Origin: Burkholderiales bacterium
Lineage (GTDB): Bacteria > Pseudomonadota > Gammaproteobacteria > Burkholderiales > CAIKXV01
Length of the DNA stretch: 33,039 nucleotides
Assembly (NCBI GenBank): GCA_014379045.1
Contig: JACMMK010000128.1
Location: 1-33,039 of the forward strand
Direction: 5' to 3'
Positions 23,493 through 31,840 of the stretch are shown here, one piece after another. Numbering within the stretch: position 1 is the first letter of the stretch; the number at the start of each line of letters is the position of its first letter. The notes under the pieces were generated by a model that did not search any database, was not told the origin of the DNA, and saw nothing but the letters and a program-made list of their open reading frames with translations. Position numbers and translations under genes: made by a program.

Positions 23493-24389
23493 ATGATGGT
23501 TAAGCATGGCACGACCCGGTTCCTGGCCGGAGCGATTGCGCTGGCGCTGAGCGCGCAGGCGTCGGCGTTGACCCTCTACGGGATCACCGGTCCGAACAAT
23601 CTGATCAGCTTCGACAGCGCCACGCCAGGCATGACGAGTGCCCCGCTCGCGATCACCGGCCTTGCCGCGGGCGATTCCATCGTCGGCATCGATGTGCGTC
23701 CCGCCAATGGCGCGCTGTTCGGTCTGGGCAGCGGCAGCCGCATCTACTCGCTCAATCCGACCACCGGGGTCGCGACCCCGGTCGGCGCTGCCGGGGCCTT
23801 CGCGCTGTCCGGAACCTCGTTCGGGTTCGACTTCAACCCGGTACCCGATCGCATTCGCGTGACCAGCAACAACGACCAGAGCCTGCGCCTGAACCCGGAC
23901 ACCGGCGCGCTGGCCGCTACCGACAGCATGCTGGCATTCGCCGGGACCGATGTGAACGCGGGTACCAACCCGAACATCGTCGGCTCGGCCTACACCAACA
24001 GCATCGGTCCGTCGCCGCGCACCCCGCCGCCGGGTACGCTGCTGTACGGCATCGACTCGTCGCTCGACATTCTGGTCACGCAGGATCCGCCGAACGACGG
24101 CATATTGAATACGGTCGGCGCACTGGGCGTGAATACCAGTGACCAGGTGGGTTTCGACATTTTCGCCCCCGGCAATCTGGCATTCGCCTCCCTAACCGAC
24201 GGGACGTCGGGCTTCTCGAGCCTGTACAGCATCAATCTGACGACCGGCGCGGCGACGCTCATCGGCGGCATCGGCAGCGGCCTCGCGGTGCGCGACATCG
24301 CGGTGGCGCAGATTCCTCTACCTGGCTCGATGGCACTGTTGATTGCCGGATTGGCGGGCATGCTTGGCGTCTACCGCCGCAAAGCGTAG
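23493..24389 (+). CDS. Exported DUF4394 protein with PEP-CTERM-like sorting tail
   Basis: This is a 298-aa protein. Residues 1-25 are a Sec signal peptide ending SAQASA. Residues about 27-270 match DUF4394: LYGITGPNNLISFDSATPG at the start, GIDVRPANGALFGLG, FGFDFNPVPDRIRV and LNPDTG, a repeated pattern suggestive of a beta-propeller-like fold. The C-terminal end is PLPG, a hydrophobic helix, then a YRRKA basic end. This is the three-part sorting signal of the PEP-CTERM/VPLPA-CTERM class, which directs exopolysaccharide-linked surface proteins to an exosortase. The PEP motif is varied to PLPG. A GGAG (23483-23486) precedes the ATG pair at 23493/23496. No exosortase gene is in the window. The biochemical role is unknown. 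Confidence 0.88.
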   Translation: MMVKHGTTRFLAGAIALALSAQASALTLYGITGPNNLISFDSATPGMTSAPLAITGLAAGDSIVGIDVRPANGALFGLGSGSRIYSLNPTTGVATPVGAAGAFALSGTSFGFDFNPVPDRIRVTSNNDQSLRLNPDTGALAATDSMLAFAGTDVNAGTNPNIVGSAYTNSIGPSPRTPPPGTLLYGIDSSLDILVTQDPPNDGILNTVGALGVNTSDQVGFDIFAPGNLAFASLTDGTSGFSSLYSINLTTGAATLIGGIGSGLAVRDIAVAQIPLPGSMALLIAGLAGMLGVYRRKA

Positions 24390-24410
24390 TCGTCGTTTCA
24401 GCAAGTAGCG

Positions 24411-24434
24411 AACGGGCAGCCCAGGCTGCCCGTT
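24411..24434. terminator. Hairpin terminator after the DUF4394 gene
   Basis: AACGGGCAGC (24411-24420) pairs perfectly with GCTGCCCGTT (24425-24434) across a 4-base loop, 21 bp after the stop codon. Only a weak T-rich stretch follows, so termination may be partial. It separates the DUF4394 gene from the catabolic cluster. Confidence 0.7.
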
Positions 24435-24491
24435 CTCGTTGAAGGTCTCGTTCTGCGAGTTTGTGGCGTCCGCGGCGCGCGGGCCCGGCAA

Positions 24492-24500
24492 TGATATAAA
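24492..24500 (+). promoter_or_regulatory. Extended -10 promoter directly at the dehydrogenase start
   Basis: TGATATAAA (TG, one base, then TATAAA) is a good extended -10 element, which can work without a -35 box; none is visible. Its transcript would begin about at the ATG at 24508, and no Shine-Dalgarno is present, so the mRNA could be leaderless. Confidence 0.45.
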
Positions 24501-24507
24501 GCGTGCC

Positions 24508-25494
24508 ATGCCTGCCCTGCGCATCCTCGGCGAAGACGACGTCCGCGCGGTCATCGATACCGACCAGGCGCTCGACCTCGCCCGGCGCACGTTGCGCGAC
24601 CAGGCCGAAGGGCGCAGCTTTCTTTCAACCCCCTCGGCGATGACACTCGATGCCACGGCATTCGGGTCGGGGCGGTTCAAGTTCAAGGCGGCCAACGTCG
24701 GACATCTCGGCTTTGCCGGGATCCGTCTGATCTCACGGCGTTCCGCCACCGACACCCAGGCCTGCAACTACACCGCGCTCTATCGTCATGGCGGCCTCGA
24801 ACTGTCGGGCCTGGTTCCCGAGCGCTGGACCAGTCGAATCCGGACCGCGGCGTTCGGCGCCGCGACGATCGAGCGTCTGTGCGAGCGGCGTCCGCTGGTG
24901 GTGGCACTGTTCGGTACCGGCCACATTTCCCACGAGATCGTGCCGATGCTCGCGCGTACGCTGGATATCGCGGAGATGCGCGTGAGTTCGCTGCGCGCCG
25001 AAAGCATGGCCGCCTTCGTCGCGGCGCACGCCCCGCAGAACCCGTTCCGGTTGTACGCCGCACCCGACCGGGCGAGCGCCGTCGCGGATGCCGATCTGGT
25101 GATCACGCTCACCGACGCGGCAGAGCCGCTCGTCACACCCGGTCTGCTCAAGCCGGGCGCGGTCGTCTGCTCGATGGGCGGGCGTAACGAGGTCGACTAT
25201 GGCGTGATGCTAGAGAGCAGACGACTGATCGTCGACGATCCTGATTTCGCCGCCGAAGTCGGCGACGGGGGCGCCTGGATCAGACAAGGCCACCTGTCGC
25301 GCGCAGACTTTCTCGCCCGCATCGATGCGATCGCGTACGAGGTCGTCGCGGGCTTGAAGCCCGTCCGGCTGTCTGCCGACGATCGCGTGATCGCCATCGT
25401 CCAGGGCATGGCGATCGGCGATATCGCGTTTTCCGCATTCGCCTTGCAGCAGGCCGAAAGGCTCGGCCGGGGCGCGCTGATCGACCTTCCTTAA
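24508..25494 (+). CDS. Ornithine cyclodeaminase / mu-crystallin family protein
   Basis: This is a 328-aa NAD(P)-binding enzyme. The central Rossmann fold has GTGHISHEIVPML as its dinucleotide loop, then the strand ending DADLVITLTDA and the CSMGGRNEVDYGV segment characteristic of the family. The N-terminal part (RFKFKAANVGHLGFAGIRLIS) forms the substrate-binding half. Members include ornithine cyclodeaminase, lysine cyclodeaminase, alanine dehydrogenase and ketimine reductases, so the reaction cannot be fixed. An in-frame upstream start at 24439 is unlikely: the ATG at 24508 begins the conserved domain and a -10 element lies just before it. The next gene, a Bug receptor, starts 19 bp downstream and is probably cotranscribed. 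Confidence 0.88.
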   Translation: MPALRILGEDDVRAVIDTDQALDLARRTLRDQAEGRSFLSTPSAMTLDATAFGSGRFKFKAANVGHLGFAGIRLISRRSATDTQACNYTALYRHGGLELSGLVPERWTSRIRTAAFGAATIERLCERRPLVVALFGTGHISHEIVPMLARTLDIAEMRVSSLRAESMAAFVAAHAPQNPFRLYAAPDRASAVADADLVITLTDAAEPLVTPGLLKPGAVVCSMGGRNEVDYGVMLESRRLIVDDPDFAAEVGDGGAWIRQGHLSRADFLARIDAIAYEVVAGLKPVRLSADDRVIAIVQGMAIGDIAFSAFALQQAERLGRGALIDLP

Positions 25495-25513
25495 CCACCG
25501 CCGGGTGCTCTCG

Positions 25514-26479
25514 ATGAACCGCCTTCTCGTCCTGCTTCTCGCCGCCCCGATCGCCACGGTCGCGACCTGCGCGCTCGCGCAAGGCTATCCCGCGAAACCT
25601 GTGCGTCTGATCCTCGCGTATCCGCCCGGGGGAGCCACCGACACGCTCGGCAGGATCATCGGCAAGGCGCTGTCGGAGACCTGGGGCCAAAGCGTCATTG
25701 CGGACAATCGCCCGGGCGCGAGTGGCAGCATCGGCACGACCCTGTGCGTGAAGTCTCCGCCCGACGGCTACACGATGTGCACGGTCTCGGTCGCTCAGAG
25801 CACCGCATCGCGTATGTCCGCCAACGCGGGCTTCGATTCGCTCAAGGACTTCTCGCATGTGTCGCTGATCGCCACGATGCCGATGATGCTGCTCGTGCAT
25901 CCGTCGCTGCCGGTGAAGAATGTCGCGCAGCTCGTCACGCTCGCGAGGAAGAACCCCGGCGCGCTCAGCTACGCCTCCAGTGGCGGCGGCGCCGGCCCTC
26001 ACCTGGCCGCGGAACTGTTCAAGCAGCTGGCGGGCATCGATATCCTGTCGGTCACGTACAAGGGCGCGGGCGCCCAGCTGACCGACCAGCTCGCCGGACG
26101 CGTCGAGGTCGCCTTCGCACCCGCCGTCGGCTTCGTGTCGTTCGTGAAGGAAGGCAAGCTGCGCGCGCTGGCGGTGTCGACCCGGCAACGTTTCCCGCTG
26201 TTTCCCGACGTGCCCTCGATCAGCGAGTCGGGAATTCCGAAGTACGACGCGAGTTCGTGGCAGGGACTGTCGATGCCCGCCGGCGTGCCACGCGATATCG
26301 TCAACCGGGTCAGTGCTGACGCCAATCGTGCGCTGAAGACGCCAGCGATCCGTGATCGCATCCTTGAACTGGGTGGCATCGCCGGCGGCAACACGCCGGA
26401 AGAGTTCTCCGCCTTCTTTCAGACGGAATCGGACAAGTGGTATCAGGTCGCCCGCGCCGCGAAGGTGGTGACCGAATGA
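25514..26479 (+). CDS. Bug/TctC-family solute receptor, paralogue of the one at 30694-31776
   Basis: This is a 321-aa receptor with a short signal peptide (about 1-22, ending CALAQ) and the Bug start YPAKPVRLILAYPPGG. Further landmarks are NRPGASGSIGT, FDSLKDFSHVSLI and LTDQLAGRVEVAF. The sequence is strikingly close to the second Bug receptor in this cluster, including uncommon cysteines in TLCVKSPPDGYTMC. It starts at ATG 25514; a GTG at 25505 is also in frame. It follows the dehydrogenase by 19 bp and ends 1 bp from the convergent hydrolase. It probably binds the compound degraded by the cluster and delivers it, or a signal, to an unlinked TctAB-type carrier. Confidence 0.93.
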   Translation: MNRLLVLLLAAPIATVATCALAQGYPAKPVRLILAYPPGGATDTLGRIIGKALSETWGQSVIADNRPGASGSIGTTLCVKSPPDGYTMCTVSVAQSTASRMSANAGFDSLKDFSHVSLIATMPMMLLVHPSLPVKNVAQLVTLARKNPGALSYASSGGGAGPHLAAELFKQLAGIDILSVTYKGAGAQLTDQLAGRVEVAFAPAVGFVSFVKEGKLRALAVSTRQRFPLFPDVPSISESGIPKYDASSWQGLSMPAGVPRDIVNRVSADANRALKTPAIRDRILELGGIAGGNTPEEFSAFFQTESDKWYQVARAAKVVTE

Positions 26480-26480
26480 T

Positions 26481-27320
26481 TCAGGGTCGTCCCTCGTTCG
26501 GGAAGCGACGTTGCAGGAACGACATCGCGTCGCGTGCACAGCGATCGGGCAGATAGTCGCAGATGTTGTGATTGGCGCTTTCGTAGTCGAGCCGTTCGCT
26601 GCCGATGATCAGGCGCTGCATCTCGTCGTACGCGGAGGCATTGCCGATCGAGTCGCCGGCGGGCGCGACGATCAGCGTCGGGCAACGGATTCGTGCCAGG
26701 TCCGGCATCCAGTACTGCGTCGTCATGTACAGCACGAAGCGCCGGACGAACACCGGGTCGTTGCGTGCAATCTCGTCGAGGAACCAGTCGATGTGGGGCT
26801 GGCTCAGCTGCGCCGTCGGCAGGCGTTCATCGAGGGTCTCGGCGATGAAGGTGCGCAACCCCCGACGTTCCATCTCGGGAATCCAGGCCGCGCCGTTGCT
26901 GTCCTTGAATCCGGGGCGCGAGGCAAACAGCAGCAGGCTCGATACGCGCGCAGGGTCTTCGATCGCAAGCCGCTGCGCGAGATAACCGCCGCCCGAAACA
27001 CCGAGCAGATGGGCCGTCGTGATCCCGAGGTGGTCGAGCAACTCGACCAGATCCTGGGTGAGCCGGGCGAGGGTAAGCGGCGTGTCGGCTGGCGGCACTG
27101 CGGAACAGCCGTGTCCGCGCAGATCCATCCGCACCACCCGATACGTCCGCGCGAAGTACGGCACCAGCGCGTACAGCCGCCGCATGCTGCTCATAGCCGA
27201 ATGGAGCATCACCACCGTCGGTGCGCGGGCCCAGGGGTCGGTGAAATCGTCGATGCGGTAGGCGATGTCGATGCCGTCACTGGTGATCGTGTGCTGTACA
27301 TCGTCGCGGTGCGCGCGCAT
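26481..27320 (-). CDS. Alpha/beta-hydrolase, enol-lactonase-like
   Basis: This is a 279-aa alpha/beta-hydrolase. The nucleophile elbow GVSGGG holds Ser109. The oxyanion region follows VVMLHSAMSS (36-45), and the strand MDLRGHG (65-71) is typical of 3-oxoadipate enol-lactonase and related hydrolases. The acid is probably the Asp in VAPAGDS and the base the His in SANHNICDYL. Start 27320 is chosen because AAAGGAG lies at ideal distance; ATG 27338 overlaps the upstream stop by 4 bases and is an alternative. It is the last gene of a minus-strand operon after the molybdenum hydroxylase. It may hydrolyse an ester, lactone or amide intermediate. Confidence 0.9.
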   Translation of the reverse strand: MRAHRDDVQHTITSDGIDIAYRIDDFTDPWARAPTVVMLHSAMSSMRRLYALVPYFARTYRVVRMDLRGHGCSAVPPADTPLTLARLTQDLVELLDHLGITTAHLLGVSGGGYLAQRLAIEDPARVSSLLLFASRPGFKDSNGAAWIPEMERRGLRTFIAETLDERLPTAQLSQPHIDWFLDEIARNDPVFVRRFVLYMTTQYWMPDLARIRCPTLIVAPAGDSIGNASAYDEMQRLIIGSERLDYESANHNICDYLPDRCARDAMSFLQRRFPNEGRP

Positions 27321-27334
27321 CGGCGCTCCTTTCG

Positions 27335-29629
27335 TCATTGCCCGAGCCGCCGGGACGCGTCGATCATGTGCCAGAGGCGTGAAGGAGAGAGTGGCAATTC
27401 GCGCGGCTGGATGCCCAGCGGCGCGAGCGCCGCGGCGACGGCGTTGGCGATCACCCCGCCCACGGGAATGATGCCGCCTTCCCCCGCACCTTTGGCGCCG
27501 AGCGGATTATGCGGCGACGGATACTGCTCGAGCGACACCGCCCGGATGTTCGGAAACGACATCGCCGTCGGCAGCAGATAGTCGGCGAGCGTCCCGGTCA
27601 TCAGTTGTGCCTGATCGTCGTAGACGAGGTGCTCGAGTAGGGTCGCACCCAGGCCCTGCACGATGGCGCCGAGCACCTGCCCGTGCAAGGTCATCGGGTT
27701 GATGATGCGACCGACATCCTCGACGGCCACATAGTCGATCAGTTCCAGCGCCCCCGTGCGCGCGTCGATCGCGACATGCGCCGCATGCGCGCCGTAGCTG
27801 TAGGTGCGCCGATTACTGGCGAAGGTACCGTCGACGCTGAAGCCTTCGGCCGACAGCTCGGTGAGCGTGCGCAGCAGACCGCCCGCCGACACCGTCGACA
27901 GCCCGTCGCCCAGTTCCACGGCTTCGGGCGCACAACCGAACTGCGCTGCCGCGGCGCGCCGGATCGCCGCTTTCAGATTGCTCGCGGCATCGAGCAGCGC
28001 CGACCCACCCATCACCGTCGCGCGTGAGGCGTTCGATCCCCAACCTTCAGCGACGAGCGTCGTCGACCCGTGAAACACGTCGCGAATCCGGTTGATCGGA
28101 ACGCCCAACGCATCGGCGGTGATCTGCGCGAAGATCGTCTCGATCCCCTGCCCCACCGACGACGATCCGACGTAGACCGTGATCGCACCGTCGGGGGCCA
28201 TCGCGAGGCGCACGTTCTCGCGCGGCCCGGTTCCGCCACCCTCCAGATAGCAACCGATGCCGAGGCCATGATGTCGGCCATCGGCGCGGCGGCCCTGTTG
28301 CGGTGACTCGACCGCCCAGCCGATCTCGTCGAGGCAACGCTGCAAGGTCACCGAATAGTCGCCGCTGTCGGTTTCACCGCGGGTGCCGAGCGGATGCACG
28401 ATCGGCAATGCGTGCGGGATCTCCGCGGTCGACAGCAGATTGCGCTGGCGAAATGCGACCCGGTCCAGGCCCAGCTCGGCGGCAGCGATATCGAACAGCC
28501 GCTCGCGAAAGAAATCGCACTCGAAGCGGCCGGGGCCGCGATAGCTCGCAACCGGCGTCTTGGTCGTGAGCACCATCGAGACGTCCATGTGCAGATTTGG
28601 CACGCGGTACGGGCCACCGATCATCTGCGCAAGATTGCGCTGCGCGGTGATCGCGTTGGGGCGCAGGTATGCGCCCATGTCCGCCACCGCGATCCCGCGC
28701 AGCGCGAGGATCGTGCCATCGCGCCGGCACGCGATCTCCAGCTCGCACTCGACCTCGCGCGCCGGGCTGGTCGCCAGCAGATGCTCGCTGCGGTCCTCGA
28801 CCCACTTCACCGGTCGCCCGAGCAGGCGGGCCGCGTACGGCACCAGAAAATCTTCCGGATAGAACTCACCGCGTACACCGAAGCCGCCGCCCGCGTCGTT
28901 CTCGATGACCTCCACACAGGCTTCCGGAAGCTCCATCAGGCGCGCGAGGATGGCTCGGGTAGCGAACGGCACCTTGATCGCGCCGAACGCGCGCAGCCGT
29001 CCGGCCTGCGCATCCCAATGCGCGAGCACGCCGCGCGTCTCGAGCGGCACCGCGGCGTGGCGCTGCACCCGCATGCGTTCGCGGCGAACGAAGTCCGCAA
29101 CTTCGATCGCGGCACCTGCATCCCCGTGCAAGCCAGTCAGTGTGAAAGCGTGATTCGTACCCTCGTCCTCGAACAGCAACGCGCTCCCGGTCTGTGAAGC
29201 CAGCGCGTGCGGGACGGACGGCAGCGCATCGATCTCGACCGAGATGGCGGACAGCGCATCCTCGGCGAGCGCCGCGGTATCCGCAACCACCACGGCGATC
29301 GGCTCGCCGACGTAGCGGACCTTGCGGTCGGCAATCACCGGTTGCTCGAAACGCGTGAGTTCGCCGCGTGCCTCGATACGGACCGGAATCCTCGGCACCG
29401 CGGCGCCGAATTCGTCTGCCGTGAACACCGCGTGCACCCCGGGCATCGCCCGCGCCGCGGCGGTGGCGATCGACCGGATGCGACCGTGCGCGATCGCACT
29501 GCGATAGATCACCGCATGCAACACGCCGTCGGGCGCCAAGTCATCCACATAACAACCCTGTCCCCGAAGGAAGCGGGCGTCCTCGAGGCGCTCGACCGCG
29601 CGTCCGACGTACGGACCCTCAGCGTTCAT
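27335..29629 (-). CDS. Molybdenum hydroxylase (xanthine dehydrogenase/CoxL-like) large subunit
   Basis: The 764-aa product is the molybdopterin-binding subunit. Residues 1-110 form the N-terminal alpha/beta-hammerhead domain (GRAVERLEDARFLRGQGCYVDD). Later come GGGFGVRGEFYPED, YRGPGRFECDFFRERL (position of the CoxL AYRGAGRPE loop, without the active-site Cys of form I CO dehydrogenase) and SVGQG for the cofactor. GAKGAGEGG, near residue 714, carries the catalytic glutamate. It should hydroxylate a carbon next to nitrogen in a heterocycle or aldehyde. The usual FAD and 2Fe-2S subunits are not in the window, so its electron partner is elsewhere or it is an unusual form. The start overlaps the asparaginase-type gene by 11 bp, implying coupled translation. 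Confidence 0.93.
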   Translation of the reverse strand: MNAEGPYVGRAVERLEDARFLRGQGCYVDDLAPDGVLHAVIYRSAIAHGRIRSIATAAARAMPGVHAVFTADEFGAAVPRIPVRIEARGELTRFEQPVIADRKVRYVGEPIAVVVADTAALAEDALSAISVEIDALPSVPHALASQTGSALLFEDEGTNHAFTLTGLHGDAGAAIEVADFVRRERMRVQRHAAVPLETRGVLAHWDAQAGRLRAFGAIKVPFATRAILARLMELPEACVEVIENDAGGGFGVRGEFYPEDFLVPYAARLLGRPVKWVEDRSEHLLATSPAREVECELEIACRRDGTILALRGIAVADMGAYLRPNAITAQRNLAQMIGGPYRVPNLHMDVSMVLTTKTPVASYRGPGRFECDFFRERLFDIAAAELGLDRVAFRQRNLLSTAEIPHALPIVHPLGTRGETDSGDYSVTLQRCLDEIGWAVESPQQGRRADGRHHGLGIGCYLEGGGTGPRENVRLAMAPDGAITVYVGSSSVGQGIETIFAQITADALGVPINRIRDVFHGSTTLVAEGWGSNASRATVMGGSALLDAASNLKAAIRRAAAAQFGCAPEAVELGDGLSTVSAGGLLRTLTELSAEGFSVDGTFASNRRTYSYGAHAAHVAIDARTGALELIDYVAVEDVGRIINPMTLHGQVLGAIVQGLGATLLEHLVYDDQAQLMTGTLADYLLPTAMSFPNIRAVSLEQYPSPHNPLGAKGAGEGGIIPVGGVIANAVAAALAPLGIQPRELPLSPSRLWHMIDASRRLGQ

Positions 29630-30677
29630 GCGCTGCGCCCCGCGCCGAATCGTCGTGCCGGCCGGGCGGAGCAGAAAACGCCATCGCGTTGGCGCGGATG
29701 CGCCCGACCACGGCGCCCGTGCTGTTCAGTACCGGCGGTTCTGCCAACGCCGCCAGGGCCTGCGCCTCGGATGCATCGAGCAGGCCCAGCGCAGACAGCA
29801 GCGCCAGCAGCGCCGGCACCCGCGCGCGCGCCTCCCCGTCGGTGATCTTCAACGCGAGGCCCAATCCCTGCCTCGGTACGAATGCGCATAGGAAGCCTTC
29901 CGCGCCCGTCTTCATAATGATGCGTCCCCGCGTCGCACGGACAAGCATCACCGCCGGTTGGTCGGTGCCGGACAGCAGGTGCGGATGCGCGCGCATCGCC
30001 TCCTGGATCGCGACGATCGCCGCACGGCGTCGCGGCGATGCAACGCGCGCGTCGGCGAACCGCGCCATCAGCACCGCCATCGTGGCGACCGGCAACGCAG
30101 CCGCCGGCAGCGCACACCCGTCCACACCGAACGGCAATGCGCTCGCATCGGCGCCGGTCAACTCGGAGAGGGCATCGAGATAGCGCTGCTGCGCGGGGTG
30201 CTGCAGTCGATCGTAGTCGTGCAGCGACCAGCCCTCGTGTTGGGCGACGGCAAGAAAGCCGCAGTGCTTGCCCGAACAATTGTGGAAGATTCGCTGGCGG
30301 GGACGGCCCGCGATGAGGGCCGCGGCTGCCGCCGCCTCATCGGCAGGACGGTCCTCACCGCAGACGAGCGCTTCCTGATCCAACCCCAGCACGTCCAGCC
30401 ACTCGGTGACCAGCGTGCTGTGAACGGGCTCGCCGCGATGCGAAGCACAGGCGATGGCAAGGTGTCGCGGGGTCAGCCCATCGTCCCGATACGCGCCCGA
30501 CTCGACCAGCGCGATCGCCTGGACCGGCTTCAGCGCAGAACGCGGATACGTGACCAGCGCGGTGTCGCCCCACCCGGCAATGATCTCGCCCTGGGCGTTG
30601 GCGACCGCAGCGACCCCCGCATGCGCGCTCTCGACCAGCGGGCCGCGCCAGACTTCGACCATCCTCGGCGACGACAT
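29619..30677 (-). CDS. Asparaginase II-type amidohydrolase
   Basis: This is a 352-aa protein of the Asparaginase_II family (PF06089 type), distinct from E. coli AnsB. Motifs: VWRGPLVESAHAG at the start, YPRSALKPVQAIALVESGA, CASHRGEP, HNCSGKHCGFLAV, FGVDGCALPA and KTGAEGFLCAFVP, all conserved family blocks. It should hydrolyse asparagine or another small amide to acid and ammonia. No signal peptide is seen, so it is cytoplasmic. The open frame starts at 30800, but that part overlaps the Bug gene and is low-complexity; ATG 30677 lies just before the conserved domain. Between a Bug receptor and a molybdenum hydroxylase its real substrate may be an amide made in the pathway rather than asparagine. 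Confidence 0.88.
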   Translation of the reverse strand: MSSPRMVEVWRGPLVESAHAGVAAVANAQGEIIAGWGDTALVTYPRSALKPVQAIALVESGAYRDDGLTPRHLAIACASHRGEPVHSTLVTEWLDVLGLDQEALVCGEDRPADEAAAAAALIAGRPRQRIFHNCSGKHCGFLAVAQHEGWSLHDYDRLQHPAQQRYLDALSELTGADASALPFGVDGCALPAAALPVATMAVLMARFADARVASPRRRAAIVAIQEAMRAHPHLLSGTDQPAVMLVRATRGRIIMKTGAEGFLCAFVPRQGLGLALKITDGEARARVPALLALLSALGLLDASEAQALAALAEPPVLNSTGAVVGRIRANAMAFSAPPGRHDDSARGAAHER

Positions 30678-30693
30678 CGGCACCGTCTGCCCG

Positions 30694-31776
30694 TCAGTCG
30701 AGGGTGACATTGGCCGCGCGCGCCACCTTGAACCACTTGTCCGACTCCGCCTGGAAGAACGCGGCGAACTCCTCGGGCGTGCTGCCGACGACGATGCCAC
30801 CCATCTCGATGATCCGGTCGCGTACTTCGGGCGTCCTCAGTGCGCGCGTCATGTCCGCGTTGACGCGGTGGACGATGTCGCGCGGAACGCCCGCCGGCAT
30901 CGCGATGCCCTGCCAGGAACTGCCGACGACGCCTTTTTGCCCCGACTCGTCCAGCGTCGGGACGTTGGGCAGCGCGGGCAGGCGCTGCGCAGTCGAGACT
31001 GCGATAGGTCGCAGGCGGCCATCGCGCACATACGGCATCAGTCCAACGGACAGATTGAACGCAAGTTCGACCCGCCCCGCCAGCTGATCGGTCAATTGAC
31101 CGCCGCCGGTGCCTTTGTAGGTCATCAGCACGATATCGAGGCCGGCGCGTTGTTTCAGCATTTCCATCATCAGCTGCGGCGTGGCCCCGCCACCGCTCGA
31201 CGCGTAATTCAGCGCGCCGGGGCGTCGCTTGGCCAGCGCGACCAGATCGGCAACGCTCTTCACCGGAAGAGACGGGTGAACGAGCAGCAGCAGCGGCAGC
31301 TCAGTGACGAGCGTGACGTGCGAGAAGTCCTTCAGCGAATCGAAGCCGGCGTTGGACGACAGACGTGACGCCACCGACTGCGCCGGCGATACCGAACACA
31401 TCGTGTAACCGTCCGGCGCCGCGCGCACACACAGCGTGGTACCGATGTTGCCGCCCGCGCCGGGGCGGTTCTCGACGATCACCGGCACCGGCCACGTGTC
31501 GCTCAGGGTCTTGGCCATCATCCGTCCGAGTACGTCGGTCGAGCCCCCGGGCGGGTAGGAAAGAATCATCCGCGCGGGCTTCGACGGGTAGGCGACCTGC
31601 GCTTGCGCCCAGCCCGCCGGAATCGATGTCGAGAACACGAGCACCGAAAGCGCGCGCAATAGGCGCCTTGCCGCAAGCGACCGAACGCTCGGCCGCGCGT
31701 TCCTGCCAGGCGGGCGACGCGCGACGCCGCGCACGCGCAAACGCCGCGCGCAGTTTCCTTCGGTGCAGAACATCAT
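30694..31776 (-). CDS. Bug/TctC-family solute receptor, first gene of the minus-strand operon
   Basis: The mature part begins YPSKPARMILSYPPGG and shows NRPGAGGNIGT, FDSLKDFSHVTLV and LTDQLAGRVELAF, with the same cysteine pattern as its paralogue at 25514-26479. The start is uncertain: the open frame reaches 32187, but that part overlaps the divergent hydantoinase gene. ATG 31776 has AGGG at a suitable distance and gives 360 aa, with about 30 Arg-rich residues before a signal peptide core (LLRALSVLVFSTSIPAGWAQA). The asparaginase-type gene starts 16 bp after its stop. It probably binds the substrate of the cluster in the periplasm. No TctA or TctB gene is present. Confidence 0.9.
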   Translation of the reverse strand: MMFCTEGNCARRLRVRGVARRPPGRNARPSVRSLAARRLLRALSVLVFSTSIPAGWAQAQVAYPSKPARMILSYPPGGSTDVLGRMMAKTLSDTWPVPVIVENRPGAGGNIGTTLCVRAAPDGYTMCSVSPAQSVASRLSSNAGFDSLKDFSHVTLVTELPLLLLVHPSLPVKSVADLVALAKRRPGALNYASSGGGATPQLMMEMLKQRAGLDIVLMTYKGTGGGQLTDQLAGRVELAFNLSVGLMPYVRDGRLRPIAVSTAQRLPALPNVPTLDESGQKGVVGSSWQGIAMPAGVPRDIVHRVNADMTRALRTPEVRDRIIEMGGIVVGSTPEEFAAFFQAESDKWFKVARAANVTLD

Positions 31777-31840
31777 TAGCATCCCTGATCTGCGCGCGCC
31801 TTCCGAAGACGCGCTCCATCGTTGAAAGAGAGCCCCACCG

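Noticed and set aside
23136-23507. Open frames of 98-123 aa on both strands in the cynA-DUF4394 gap
   Set aside because: No ribosome site, no recognisable motif, atypical composition, and they overlap one another and the palindromes.
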